Positions 23,161 to 36,950 of a stretch of DNA of 64,000 bases are shown here, in pieces (position 1 is the stretch's first letter; each line of letters starts with the position of its first letter). The notes beneath the pieces are model-generated. The model made no database searches and was not told where the DNA came from. It worked only from the letters and a program-made list of their open reading frames with translations. Origin of the DNA: Hetaerina americana (Eukaryota; Arthropoda; Insecta; Odonata; Calopterygidae). The DNA is taken from positions 93,226,790 through 93,290,789 of the forward strand of contig JAKTNV010000003.1 in NCBI GenBank assembly GCA_022747635.1, written 5' to 3'. The translations under genes were made by a program, and so were the position numbers.

Positions 23161-26100
23161 GAGGAAAATGAGAAATTTTAATTTCGAATCATCTGCGACC
23201 CTCCGACATTAACAGACAGAAAACTAGAGGGCAAACCTGTCCTTAATTTACTCATGAAAATCCTTAATTAAGCATGCATGGGAATACGCTGTATCTGCAA
23301 TGTTTCAATTAAGTCACAATTGCGTATTTATTGCTTTATCACCGTCATTTCGATTACGTTTGCCATTTTATCTAGAACATTACGGAGCTCTAATTGAGTT
23401 GTTCCATTTATTGCTGGGGTGGGAAAGCTGGTAGATGGTTGTTTTCTTGTTAACCATTACATTACGTTATCGAAATGTTTAGTGCAATAATATCCATTAA
23501 AGTTAATCGTTACTCGGAAATCAATCTAGATTCGTAGATTCATCAAGTTCATGATAACTCCATAGTTAAACATTCCTTTTGCATCAGTCATTTCATGCAT
23601 TACATTAGCGTCTATTAGTACTCATTTGTTGGCATTCAGAGTTTTGCACTCTAATATTTGCTGAAGTTATAGGCATCTAACTATTTCCACATTAATTACC
23701 TTTCGATTCGTATTATTTCTCAGTAAGCGTTGGGGATTGATGTTGATAGGAACGTTGCCGATTTTATGATGTCACATGTCCGTATTGGGATCACTCGTTT
23801 CATTTTGTGCCCATTTGTATTACCGACTAATAAAAAGCGGTTATGTCGGATTTCATATGATCGCGATGAAAATACCGTAGATGTACGCAATAAAATCTTC
23901 ACCATACTGCAATAAATTTAAAAAAATTATGATTTAATATCAATTTGTTTAAGGTTCCTAAAATTTTAAGTAAAGGAATGAAATACTTCTATCACTGATA
24001 AATATGTGTTTCTGGTATCAAAGTAATTGAGGTTAAAGTACTGATGGTCAGTCTTCTCATAACTTCGTTCTACGGAATATAAGCTGATAAAAAAAGTTAA
24101 AACTTAATTTCGATGTTTTCTTAACCGTATTATTGGTAATATTCCAGCAGTTTTGAGTCCTTTTCTTTATTTCCTCGTCCTCATTTATAGAAATTCCAGC
24201 CGTCTAGGGTTTTTATGGCAATTTAAATCCATCAATTACTATTCTTTAACCACTCCAAATAGCTAATCATACATTTTTCCGTTAATAATGACTACAATTG
24301 ATTTTATGGAATTTTGAGAGCATGGAATTATACATAACTGTAACAGAACACCCAATAATAATCCAATGAGTCTGACCAGTAGGGGAAGGCGGAATCTCCA
24401 TTCTATTTTAAAACCATACATATAACTCAATCTTTCTGACGAATATTTGTGAGTATAATTTCCTTCATCTTCACGAATTTGGTTTCGTAATATCAAGTGA
24501 AATGTCCACTAATCGACAATTTAAATTTCGTTTGGTACTGCGTATCTCTCTCTTTATTGCTAATCCTAGAAATTTGCTCCATTGTGCCTAAACATAGGTA
24601 AGAATTTCTACTGTCTTCACGTACGGCATTCATTACTTAGCCATCTGATTTAGAGATAAATTTATATCCTTCTCATAAATGCTACAACATACGATTTAAA
24701 TAAGAAATAAAACATTTGAATTATATTAGTCCCCATGAAATGTGAGGGATTTGGCATAAAAAGTGTGGGATGATAAAGATACTACGGATTATGAATTTTA
24801 GGACTAAGAAATACCAATTCAATTACTCGTTTATTAATATTTACGCACAAATACGTATATTATCTTGAAAGATTCAGTCTGACCGTCATTTATGACAATA
24901 ATGAATACAAAAGAAAGAGCTAACTCTGTATTCTATCTGTATTTTTGTAAAAGTCTCATTGATATCCAAATATCACACATCTATCGTGGATTTGTAATTT
25001 AAAACAATGATGGATGCAAGGGAATATTTTAAATTTGTCAAGAATTTTTCATGTCCTTCTGTAAAAATATTATGATAAACCAAACAAGACGTTATTAATA
25101 ATCGTGAGTCAAACAAATCTGATTCTTATTATTACTATTTCTTTTTCTCATTAAACTTATTTTCACCAATTCAATCAGTCTAATTTTTTAAGTAATTTAA
25201 AAAATGATAATATGTATTGTATTGTAGTGTTTTTATCTATTGATAACATAAACACTCTTGCTCTCACAAATTGTTTATATTATGATTTGTTTACATTGCA
25301 CATGAATCTACATAGTTAAGAAAATTCCTTCGGGTTTCATGTATCATGTATCTCTTTACTCAATGTGTTCCAGCCTTTTCTGGTTCATTCTTTTGTCAAA
25401 TGTACTTCTTTCGTTCAAATATTTTCCCTTAGTAAAAACCTGAACGTCGTTGCGGGAGGTCATTTCGCTTACATTCAGCGTTATTGGTAGGTTTTATGCA
25501 ATTATTTTCTTATTTTGACGGCTTCAAAATACGCCACATTTGCCGTAATTTCTTGATGAATTCCATGACCAGTCAAGAAGGAATCAATTTTTATTTCTCA
25601 TATCGATTACCATTCAACTGTTTTAAATTAAACCGTAAAAACGGTTGGAAATATCTTTTCGCCCTGTGGCACATTTTTTTAATGTAGATGACAAAATATT
25701 ACTGGAAGGTATGTTTTTCCTCCCTTCATCCTTTTAAGTGTTTTGTGGAATAATTTGGTCATAGCTAAAACCCTAATCCTCAAACGATTCCTAAATTTAA
25801 ATTATTTTGTTTTCTTTTTCAAATTTGGTCGCCTAAATGTTTTTGCAAGCAACTCCAGTGACAATAATGGAACCATGTTATTTAGAACACAAATTCCTTG
25901 CTGAAAAACCCTCTCAAGTTCAGGAAATGCAATTTTGTATTAAATTTGAAAAAACACTCCGAAAGGAGTTAAACTTACGATAAAACGTGATTGTTTTTAT
26001 CGCACATGAGCTACATTTCATTTTTTTAACAATGTCGTAATCATGTACGTGAAAAAATATCTTATAGCATGCATGTACCATTAAAATTGATAAAAATAAC

Positions 26101-28620
26101 AAAAAAATCATATCTTTACATTAAGGTCAATTGAAATAGTATTCTTAAATCAGCTTGTCGTAATTGGCCGCGGAAATGGAAAAAAAGCATTTATCAACTT
26201 GGACGTGCATGAGTTAATGTAGTGACTTAAATTATATTTTTAAATTCATTCTTTGATGGGAAAAAACTATAAAAATTTAAAGTAATTCTCTTTCTGATGC
26301 TTTGATAATATTGTGCAATATGTTTTAAATGTCATAGTTAAAAGAAATAAAATGAAGAGACAGTTCTTGTGCTATAAAAAAATACGTTCTGTACAAGGAA
26401 GATGCACTTGGAAACATGTGCGCGGACTGCGGGGTTTATAGTTCTGAAATTCGGAAACAATGTGACAAGGAAGCAAATTGTAGAATTATAGGATTCTTAA
26501 AAATTTTGATGCTGGAGGAGTAAGCTGAAGAGTTAATAGGTACACCAAAATAAAAATCATTCAAGTAAGGCCCTTAGTGAATACTGCTATTTTGTGAAGG
26601 AAAAGTACTATTTCTCATCGCGAGATATAATCTTATTTTGATCTAATTCTATTAAGCTTTCGGGTTTCCATATGATGTCTGGAAAAGCTGAAACATGCCC
26701 TTGCTTCTATGCAGCGTTCCGAGTGCTTTTAAATTCTAAGTGCAACAGTTATGCCCGACTGGCTTGCATTATTCATGCCGCATTTTTCTTGCAACCTGTA
26801 CATTTATACTGTCAGTAATAGGTACGTGCATCTCTCATTTTCTTTTGCTTAGAAGTTGACGTTAATCGACGGTATTCTCTCACAATGGCAGTAATGGTGT
26901 AAATGTTTTCTTACTTAAAAGCAGCGACTGGAGTTCTAGATCCACCTTCCTTTTAAAATGATTGTCTCCCCTCGTTAAGCATTCTAAACTATCACCTTAC
27001 GGTTCGCTAGGGAAGAACAGACTCTCCATAAACCTCCTTCCGTATTACTTAGACCTCGCCTAGGGATATAATGATTATGCTAAGCTAGCAATGTAACATA
27101 ATTGTGAATTTTGTATGATAAATAATGCTATTAAAAATACAATCGTATATATACAACTGCCTTTTTTATCTTCTACCATAGGAGACTGACTGACAAGAAA
27201 ATAATGACTGATTTATCACCTTTACTGAAACCTGCGCCCATTATTAGACAACAGTCCTCAATTAGTCCAAATAACTTGATTTTCTTAAAAAAAGACATTA
27301 GAGGCTACTTCTCTGACAAAATTACAGGGAATTACATAATTATACTGTACAAGGACTCAATTTTGCTGGCTAATCCATTCCTGCATAAGTCTCAACTTCA
27401 CTCTGGCACCAGGATATGTAGAATTAAATAAATCATGACGAGTAGGAAGTCCAGAAGTCTACCTAGAGCTAAATTGAGAAAGGTGAAAAAAGACGTAAAA
27501 TGACATATAAATAAAATCACTCATTACTACTGGAGGATATTCTATCGTAACTGTCACACATTCCGATATTAGCTTCTGAATCTCCCTGACTGAAAAACAT
27601 TATGCAATCGGTTGAAGAAGAACTGCTACAAAAGTCGCCGATGGATTCTAACTTTAAAACTGCAACATTCACCATGAAAATGACCAGATTTCAATAGCAA
27701 ATGAAAGCCATCTTCAATTAACCTAATATTCCCGCAGGAGAGTAGTTGATATTACTGCCATCATAACCCAGATGTTCAAAGCTATATGAACTTCTTAAGG
27801 TGTAACTCCGAAGAGATCAATTTTGAGCAGATTCAACTAGCATATTGCTGAGATTTCTACCCAGAAAAAATCATATTTTTGCGAGAAAATAGACATCATG
27901 CATTGGGAGTTAAGCGAAGTACTTAATTCACTAAATATCTCAAGCAAGGCAATTTTATGAGTTTTGAAATCGACTCAGCACCTACGTAGGGATGTAAGAA
28001 TTCATTTGGTTCGTGCAAAATTTCACTAGACAGTTCTGTCGAGACAAATCTGATTATAATTTATCCCTTCCAGGAAAACAATTGCTTCTCGGAGGTAATA
28101 TATCCAATCTGAACTTTAGTATTCATTGTTTTTGGGGTTTCAGCGCGCTTCCATATTCCCAAAAGCACTGTATAGGCTATGTTACTGATTCTGCGTGTTA
28201 TGGCCACATGAGATAAACTAAAAGATCTGCATTGAGAACGTTACTATGTGAACTATAATATTAACGAAGCAAATAGAGAAAAAAGGGGTTTTATGTTTTC
28301 TCTAGTGCTCGTGAGGACAAGCTTGGATCCTGAACTACTCTGTACCGGAGGCGTAAGACACAGATCGATAACATCATGCAATTTCACGCCACCGGCCTCA
28401 GCAAAACAGGATCACCATTAAGAACATTAATTTACGGTCTGGGAGGGCTCATTTCTAGCTGAGAAAAAACACTTGTCCTGCTCCTTGAATGAAGCGTAAT
28501 ACTACGCCTCAATCTGAAGATTTATAAAAAATAAAACCTATAGAATGGTTACCACATAAAAAAAGAAATTTTAGAGTAGCTTTCATCTGTAAACGAAGTA
28601 ATCATAGTCTGAAAAATGCT
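23160..28620. other. Long AT-rich non-coding stretch
   Basis: AT-rich and stop-dense. The 23200-23560 part contains several TAATTA/CAATTA homeodomain-type cores and less simple repeat than its surroundings, so it could be regulatory. The rest shows nothing recognisable: no domain, RNA or repeat. Confidence 0.5.
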
Positions 28621-28745
28621 GAATTAAAATAATAACAGAAATGAAGAATACTACAATTTTCCAGTAAATAAAAATTTATTCACGACCAGTTTTTTATGCG
28701 CTAAATCATTTTCAAGTGAAGCTGTTACTGTGCGGGTCCAATATA
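28621..28745 (+). repeat. Left arm of a ~120-bp imperfect inverted repeat around a microsatellite
   Basis: Shared words with the reverse complement of the right arm, in the same order, include ATAATAACAGA, ATGAAGA, TACTACAA, TTTCCA, TAAATAAAA, CAGTTTT, ATCATTTTCA and GGTCCAATA. The inner end GGTCCAATATA resembles the ends of the other TA-linked repeats here. Possibly the 3' end of a Penelope-like element, by analogy with the 57-kb cluster. Confidence 0.75.
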
Positions 28746-28777
28746 CTGTACAGGTTTCCCCACCTCCTTTTTATAGA

Positions 28778-28816
<39 letters not shown>

Positions 28817-28834
28817 CGTGTGTGTGTGTGTGTC

Positions 28835-28874
<40 letters not shown>

Positions 28875-28883
28875 TGTGTGTGT
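28778..28883. repeat. (TA)n(TG)n microsatellite
   Basis: About ten TA units, then about 85 bp of TG units with a few substitutions. It lies at the centre of the inverted repeat formed by 28621-28745 and 28883-29007. Cys-Val and His-Thr frames over it are artefacts. Confidence 0.95.
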
Positions 28884-29007
28884 ATTGGACCTGTACTGTG
28901 AGAGATTTCATTGAAAATGATGTAGTGCATTAAAACTGATCGTAGATAAAGTTTTATTTAGTGGAAAGTTGTAGTAGTCTTCATCTCTGTTATTATGGAA
29001 CAATTCC
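28883..29007 (-). repeat. Right arm of the inverted repeat around the 28.8-kb microsatellite
   Basis: The reverse complement aligns along its whole length to 28621-28745, with scattered substitutions and a few short indels. Together with the simple-repeat spacer the structure spans about 390 bp and could extrude as a long hairpin. Open frames crossing it have no domain. Confidence 0.75.
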
Positions 29008-29990
29008 ACCATATCACACCTGAATCTGTTATTAACTGAATTAAAATGTTGCGTCAGCACATTGAGGAGGAGAAACAAGTATTTCCCTCGGGGAAAGACG
29101 GAGAAGAAACCTTTCACTCTGAAAACGCATTGGGACCCATGTGGGCTAGACTTTTCAACCAGGTGAAAGGCAGGATTAAAGATCACACTAGAACCATAAG
29201 AGGAAGCTATGGCTCACTTCAGCCAGTTGCGTAGCGCATCATGGGCACGAAGTAGAGTTCGCAAAAAACTAAGGTTTTATCGAAGAAGGTGTTCTTTTAC
29301 CCACACCTTATTCATGATACTATAGGGATTGCGAAACAAAAACTGTTTCAACCAAGGCTACTTTTTTCACCCGGCTCGCGTATGGAAGCCCACTTTCCAC
29401 TAGCGAAAAGTGAATGGCGCAGCGTATCCGGCCAACGGTGAAAAAGGGAAAGTAAATAGCGATGAGTCTGCAAACATATAAAAATTGTCGCTAGAGCCTG
29501 AGGTCAAAAAGAGAAAGGACAGGGTAAGGTACATTAGACGAGCAGCAAAAATTACTTTGCTTCTGACGAGTCTTGCATCAAAGGATGCTCCTGGGGCGGT
29601 ATATCTCGAGAGCCACGCCAGTAAACGCAGAGTAAATTCCCATCAGTGCTTGATTTCCATCACTTTCTCTCAACATTTCCTTTCCACTTCAAAATCAATA
29701 GAAAAAATTTAGCTAAAAAGAGTTTCTGTATTAACCAAATACTTTCATTTTCACAGCTCATTGGGAATTCAGGTGACATAAAAACAATACTGCATTAATG
29801 AGTGAGTTCCCAGGTGGGAAAGCAAGGCACGTTCGAGCTGAACTCAAAGGATGTTTACATTCATAAGAACTTTGCATTAAACAGCATCTCCATGCATTGC
29901 TATCACAACTCATCCTCCATCGTCGCATTCAGTTACGCGGAATGGGTTTCAAACAAAAGCTTTTCGCCGCATTTCCTTCGTTTATGTCCT
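29007..29990. other. Unassigned stretch of mixed composition
   Basis: Short frames (61 to 97 codons) without domains. The part 29250-29650 has a higher GC content than its AT-rich surroundings. I do not recognise a gene or element. Confidence 0.45.
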
Positions 29991-30600
29991 CCCCGCCCTC
30001 CCCTCGCCATCCTCCGTCCGCATCACCACCTACCCCTTCCTTCGCACGTGACGTCACTAAATTCGAGCACCTCGAGTCGATCGCGTCTCCTCTAACATCT
30101 TCGTTCTCTTGCTTCACACCACCTTCCCCCCCCCCACATAGGTTTTGTCTTCGTACCAGTTCCACCCCATCACTCCCCACAGCCAGCCGGTACATTTCCT
30201 GAAAACTCCTTTACCCGTCCTCACTCGCTATAGGGCCTCGAAAACCCGTCCCTTCGACTCCTGAGCAAATTTCTCTCCCACAATAATCCACTTTCGAGTA
30301 TTGTAGCCGATTGATTGACGCAAATTGCGAATGAGGCACTGCGTGCGAGGGAGGGCTTGGGAGTGGGAGGTGGATTGGAGAGGGGTGGATGAGTAGTTGG
30401 GAGTGTGGAGGAGGAGGCGTGGAGTTGAGAGCAGGATGGAGTTGCGGGTGGGATGAAGCTTGCGGGAAGGAGAGCGTTGGAGGAGGGAGGGGATGAACGC
30501 GAGTGGAAATACGCGGTGGGATGAGATGAGGGAGCATGAATGAGGAGGGTGGAGGCTGTTGGGTGTATTTTTTATTAGGCATGTCTGATCCATGCAGACA
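29990..30600. other. Small GC island with a C-to-G bias flip
   Basis: C/T-rich at 29990-30260, including a 10-C run near 30128, then G/A-rich at 30330-30560. Overlapping Pro/Ser-rich frames on both strands are compositional. Confidence 0.55.
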
Positions 30601-33600
30601 CGTCTTTCACTGCGGATCCGACGTGAAAAGGCTCAAAACATGCATTCAATCCTCGTCACCGCGAAATTTAATGTGCGAAAATGTAATCAACTGTATGGAA
30701 ATCATATGAACCTCCGAAATAGCGTAGAAATGAAGTCTTCACTGAGGCAATCGGAATTAAGGCATGTGTATGTTTCCTAGCAACAGCATTCGAGATTAAT
30801 ATTTTCCGTCATCGTCACAAGCATTCATAATTTTGATGCCTAATGCATTTCTTCCCTGTTCTCATCTAGATTAAATTTTCTTTACTTAGCCCTCACTTGT
30901 ACATTCTTCAATTATCTATTTGAAGTTTTATAATACTGTTATTTTCTTCTATCCTTTATCCATTTTAGTGTAATTTGTACAAAGTTTATGGTTACTTCAT
31001 GTAAAAAACTATAAATTTAAATTTTTAGGGTATGCAGCTTCCTATATTTTATTGATTATTGTCTTAATACCACTTCAAGGATAACAACCTCCTTCGAGTA
31101 GTCAACGTTTCTTCTGTCTAAGTCCAATGCTAAATATATGTCCTCAATTGCTTGTGCAAACTATTATTGCCTTTATTGATGTTGATCTTTTTCTCTATTA
31201 ATTAATTCCATGGAAATAAACATCCGTGGTGAAACGTATTCTTATCACAAAAAAGTATCGGCATTAGAGCATTGGATACTTGTTATTTCGAATTGTATGA
31301 ATTCTAAATATTTTTCTACTTTTCACACACTGGTTTTTTAACATGAAAATTTTAGACCATGTGAGACAAAGTATATTCATATAGTACAGTGCCTCCTGTA
31401 TTTTATGTAATTTCTTCGGCACCTCAGCTATGTGTTACCACCATTTATCGTTTTTTATTCATTCCGGATACTACTTTTATATCGCAGTGGATTAAAATCC
31501 TTTGTAATAGTTGGGATGCCTTGCCAGGCAACGCTATTAACGCTCTCTCTCCGTAGATTAATGCCATAAAATGTGGTAAGTTTATTTGCCCTTCTTTCTA
31601 CGGAACCTCTTAGGACTATAATGCATCTTTCATGCTTTTTTTATTGATTGCACTTTTTGTTTTAGATACCTTCTATCATTTGCTTCATCTTTCTCCTTAA
31701 TATTCCTGCATTTCTTTTCAATGCGCGACGATTAAGGTCGACTTTTCCCAAATTTATCAAACTGTCCGTTTTCTTATTCCAGGGTATCGGGGAAAAATGA
31801 TCTTTCGAGATACTATTAGGACTTTGCCAGTGACGTAAATGTCACAGATTAATTATTACCAGTTTCCCACATTTTTCCTCCCATCAATTTCTGATAAAAT
31901 TGAAATTGATACCTTTAAACCCTAGGCTATTCCTTCCGATAACTCGTTCTTAGATATAAAATTGTTTTCCGGCTTTATACCATGGATTCCTGGAGTAATA
32001 GAGGAGGTTTCGCGGCTAAATGCAGGTAATTTTTCCAAGAGAAGTCTGATAATAAATGCCACGAAGATCATACGACTCGATTGAATTGGCAGGTGGGAAT
32101 GCAGCCATCCATCTCAACCGTATGGGCTTCTGAATCTCCCATCAATAAATAGCAAACTCCTCTGAATAAATAGCCGTATTATCTCGGATGCAGTTATTAT
32201 TAGTCTTCTCTTGAAAAAGCGATCTGCATTTGTTTCCGAAACGTTGGATGCCACCCCAAGAATATGCGCCAAACTCGAAAAACTCTTTAAATCATTGTGA
32301 TTCTCGAAAACTTCTAATAAAAATATCATCATCATTTGCACTACCAACCTGCTTTTGATTTATAATCTTAATAATGATCTGTAAGGTGTTCTATATTGTC
32401 ATCATCTGCAGTATTATCATCGTTCAGCATTCTTTCCTTATCTTTTTCCATTGTAATTGTTTCTCAATTAGGTTCCATTTTCCCTCTTAGTCCCAGTAGA
32501 TTTTCCCCATCTTGTTCTCTCTTATCTATGGAAATGTTTACGACAAGTAAGAAAGCGCCACGAGTATGGTGGATAATTTTCATTGTTTTTTCATATTTTT
32601 TGGAACATAGATGGAATTATCATAAAACAAATTATATTGGTCGATCCAATCACCGAGTTAAAGTAATACAAATACCGTCATAGATAGATTCAAATACTCT
32701 TTCTTTCCTCACATAATCCGCAAGCATAACAATCGAATCCGAAAGCCCGAAAAAAATAAATTTACTTGAATATTAGAATTTGGTGAATTGGTCTAGCGCA
32801 GCAATTTTTGCATATTGTATATAGGTAGCCATATGCATGAGAGTTTTGCATGAGCTGGCGTGCAGTCAAGTGTATGCTTGATCTAATATTTCTGCATTTG
32901 AGCCTGCTTTATGAGGAAGCTGCCAACCCGAATATAAGCTCTTGCGGCGGATTGCGGGGTATTGTGTAAATGTAGGTTCATATTTTCCTCCAGACTCTCG
33001 TTTTTGTCTTGTCCCACAAACCGTATTTCAGCCTCCTGAGAATTTCAATCTTATTCCTTTGCTTCGTATATATTCTTCAATTTCTTTTCTTCATTGCCGA
33101 TATAAGAATTTATACTTCCACCATTTTAATTCATCCAGTTTGCTTCTATTCATGCTGTCATTACCATCTCAGATTTTCTGCAGAAAGCTCTTTGTATGCA
33201 TTCTTAATATACTCTGAAGCTATATTCCCATACACGCAGTATATGTCAGATGACCTCTTCAGAATAATCATTTATCTGTCACATCGAGGGCATTTCTCCT
33301 AGGTTCATTTCATTTCTTGAAAGCGTCTGAGACTGCTTGCTATATCCTAACCACCATGCACTAAATTTATTATAAAAATAATATCAAATTTTATTTAGGG
33401 TTGTTCTCAAGAAGCACGTGGTTTTGACTTTTAGTTTTTCTGCTTCAAACTATGACTAAAAGTTTGATTATACAAGAAAAAAAAACACTTAAGGCGGGAG
33501 AATTTTTGTGAACAAAAGGTGACATTATTAGTATTGATTTGTGGATTGATTTACTGTGCAAGGATTTGAATTTGGAGAAGCGAGTCTTGGAGATAAGCAG

Positions 33601-34440
33601 AGCAAGAGGTCGGGTATTGAAGCATGGTTTCAAGCTCCCTGCTAATCAAACAGAAGGAGAGGCGCAGAGTGAAGGAGCATCGCGGATATTGAAGGTGTAT
33701 CGAGACGAGGGTTTCGAGGAAGAGGTGGAAACGCGGAGTGAAAGAGAATCCCATCTGTTCTCCCACATGTAAAATATATTTTTTCCCCTGCGAGATGTTC
33801 GACATATTTGGAGTGGGAGTGAAAAATATCTCTGTCGACCGAAGGTTTCATGCAAGGATTTATCGACACGACAAGTGCTTAGGACGAAAGACGAAACTCC
33901 AGCAGTGTTTTTTTTGTTTTTTGACTTCAGCCAGGATTTTTGCCACACCTTGCCATACTCGAGAATCATTTCGTAAAGGCCTTGATCAAATGTCTTGATT
34001 TTACTTTAAACTTTATGTCTTTATCAAAGAATACCATTGTGTGCAAAGATGTATTGCGGCGATAAATAATAACTTTTTTTTATTTTCAGCAATTTTTACA
34101 TTTCCTGGCTTTATTTTCGTTATACTCAAACTGTGCAATGCCTTTGGGAGTATATATTTATTTATTGAAACTGGAAACTGAGTTAAATGGATCTGCACTA
34201 TTTTGATGGTCGTAAATACTTGTTATTAATGATAAAATAAAATAAAAATACCATTACAACGGGTATATAATAAAAGGGTATATATATTACAAACTTCGTT
34301 TGCTTATTCTGCTGGTTTCTGGTTTGTAATATTAAGCCATATATTTTAGGTACCCACATTCTGGAAACGTTTAAAATGCAAAGCGGAAAGAGTCAAATTT
34401 TCAATTTATGTCCTCAATCTAGTTACTGTATAAAATGCAT
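30600..34440. other. AT-rich stretch with one PLE-tail-like word
   Basis: No coding sequence recognised. At 32200-32260 the plus strand reads CTTGAAAAAGCG, then CCGAAACGTTGG. This word pair is similar in kind to the CTGA/GAAA pairs beside TA tracts elsewhere in the window, but here there is no TA tract. The 33540-33780 frame (78 codons) is Glu/Arg-rich and unrecognised. Confidence 0.45.
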
Positions 34441-34446
34441 TATATA

Positions 34447-34459
34447 TGCATATATATAT

Positions 34460-34519
<60 letters not shown>
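34447..34519. repeat. (TA)n microsatellite with a CA interruption
   Basis: TA units with a short CA block at about 34461-34470, then uninterrupted TA to 34519. Flanks show no convincing inverted repeat, unlike several other TA tracts in this window. Confidence 0.95.
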
Positions 34520-34522
<3 letters not shown>

Positions 34523-36950
34523 GGAGTTAGACAACCTGTTTCTATATACAAATATTTTATACTAAATTTTATAACTGAGGTTTAGTAAAAAAATTGGGAT
34601 GCATCCTGACCAAGCGACTACTTTTTCAATTACGTAAGTTAATTAATAAAATACTTTGTCGTCACGTAATTCAACCATAAACTAATCATAAATAGAGCTT
34701 AATATAAACAGATAAAAGCAATTCGCAGCTACAGATCTTAACGTCCGAAGCATTAGTAAAAACGAAGATGAATAAGAGGAAGTAGTCGTCCGTTAGTAAT
34801 AAACAGATACAATATAAAAACCCTTTTTATGAAATCATTGAATAATTCAGGATTTCCTCAAGGTACGAGTAAGAAATTATTTTTTTAAACATCAATTACC
34901 ATCTTCATAATTCGCGTCAATTCTTAATTAATCCTTTAGTACCCTGTCCCCTTGAGATGTTTAAAATATATGAAACGTAATTTGAGATTGAGTTTTACAA
35001 CCTTTGAATGGCTCCGTCATGTTTATTAAATTGAAAAAATATATTTTTCCTTTATGCTGACACTTATGTGAAAAATTATGGCTAGGGTATTCTGATGGTG
35101 TGATTAATTTAGTGTATATCATTAAATCTTTTAAAGAACATTTTCCCATACTTTTGGGAATTTTCTTCTCGTTCATGGCCATTGGTTCTCTCATCAAACG
35201 CTGGGCACATCTCGATCTCCGACTTCCTTATTCCTTTCCTCTCCCACTCTTCTCATGCATAGCCTCCTCCCCTAAATTCATTTTCCACGTACGACTCGAC
35301 TGGTACCAAACTAATCCGTTTGAACGGCAGTGTATGGTGCGCCGGTGCGTCGTGGGCCGAGATTGAGCGCAGCGCTTCAACGTGTCATGCGTTCTTGACT
35401 GTCTCGTTGCATATCTATTATGCAAATAGACCTTTTCATACCTCTCTTCTAACATATCTTCATGATTTCTCAGTGAAATACTCGGATGAGGTTGATGAAT
35501 AAAAATAGGAATAGGTTTTTCCTGCTTACAAATAAGGAATTATAATAGAAAAGAGTGTAAATTTGTATACCATCCATGCTGATTTTTAGATGATTCCTCT
35601 GGAGGTGGTGCGACATACTGTGAGGATTTGAGAATATATGGATGAAATATTCTTTATCACATTATTTTCCAATGTAGATTAGGCTGCTATATACATTGAG
35701 TGAGATATGGTTGGTCAACAAAATAATTTTTTTTAAATTTCATGGATGGCCTTTTTTTCAAAAATCTAAATTTTATTTTCGACAACATCGATTCAATTTT
35801 CTAAAGTATGATTTTGTTGCTCTATTTTCTCATCTTGCACTATTTCCCCATGAAGGTATTCATCACGAAAGAGTGGTCGTCAACGCAATGAGTTAACCGT
35901 CACTTATCTGCAAGGGAAAAGCATCGAAAAAATAATTTTGAACCTTAGTTACCAAACCGTTTCCATCGATGGATTCATAGTGCCTCATTTCTACCGTCAC
36001 CCTATGTTGAAATTTCGATACCAGAAATTTTGAAATTCTCCTTTTTCTCATCCGAGTTCTGTCTGCCGGTAAATTAAAATTGTATGCACAAAAGAACGTA
36101 ACATTCGTCTCATCGCAAAAGTTTTATTTTTCCTGCAGTCCGACATGCTACTCAGGAATTCTACTACATTTTATCATTCCATAAACTCCCAGTGAATAAG
36201 GCCTTTTTGCATTTTTCATCGCTGAAAATTGATATTTCTAAAGGTACTATCGCCATAGTATTTTCATGAAAGTAAATGCGAAATCTAAATATATTTTAAT
36301 TTTTGTCGTTTACTAAAGATCAAAGGATAAAAATATTCTTTAATTAATGTTCCGAGTTTTAAATTATTAATTACCTTAAGCATTATTTTTGCTCGTTTCT
36401 CTCTGCACTAGGCTTTGTTTCCACTGAAATATTTGCCTCCGGCCTCCAGCTCTCACAGGTAACTATCATAGAGACACCTTTCTATATTTTGAACGTTTTT
36501 TTATTTTGATATTTGTGCTCAACAGTGAGAAAAAATATATGGCGAACGTCAAACTTTCTAATATGTACTACGTCGTCATTCATTATTTCATGTCTCATGA
36601 TTTTCTTATCCGAACACATGTCTATTGAGTTTTTAATTTCTTAAGTTACTGGTGTTGGTAAAATCTACATTTTTACTGTCTCCGGTTTACGCTCAATGTG
36701 CGAAAATCAAATTTTCACTCTCTAAAAACTCTTTCTCTCTGATTATCTTTCAGTATCTTTTTAAAAAAACTTTGGCACTTACGAAACCCCCTCAGCCGGA
36801 AACGTCAGACACATCACCTTGAACATCAACTACGACATTTTTATACATGCATCTTATACTGTGTTATTTCATTACCTACTCTTTCACACTGCCTCATGAA
36901 ATCCCTACAGTGCCATCACCTCCATCCACCTACTTACCGACCCTTCCTCA
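34520..36950. other. AT-rich non-coding stretch
   Basis: Nothing recognised. A short CpG-bearing patch lies at 35290-35400. Confidence 0.5.

Noticed and set aside
28712..28933. Cys-Val and His-Thr repeat frames
   Set aside because: Translation of a TG/CA microsatellite.
32200..32260. Additional PLE 3' tail
   Set aside because: Only a pair of short words (CTTGAAAAAGCG and CCGAAACGTTGG) is present, with no TA tract or coding remnant; kept as a note and not called an element.
33539..33772. 78-codon Glu/Arg-rich plus-strand frame
   Set aside because: No domain, overlapped by several minus-strand frames of similar length.
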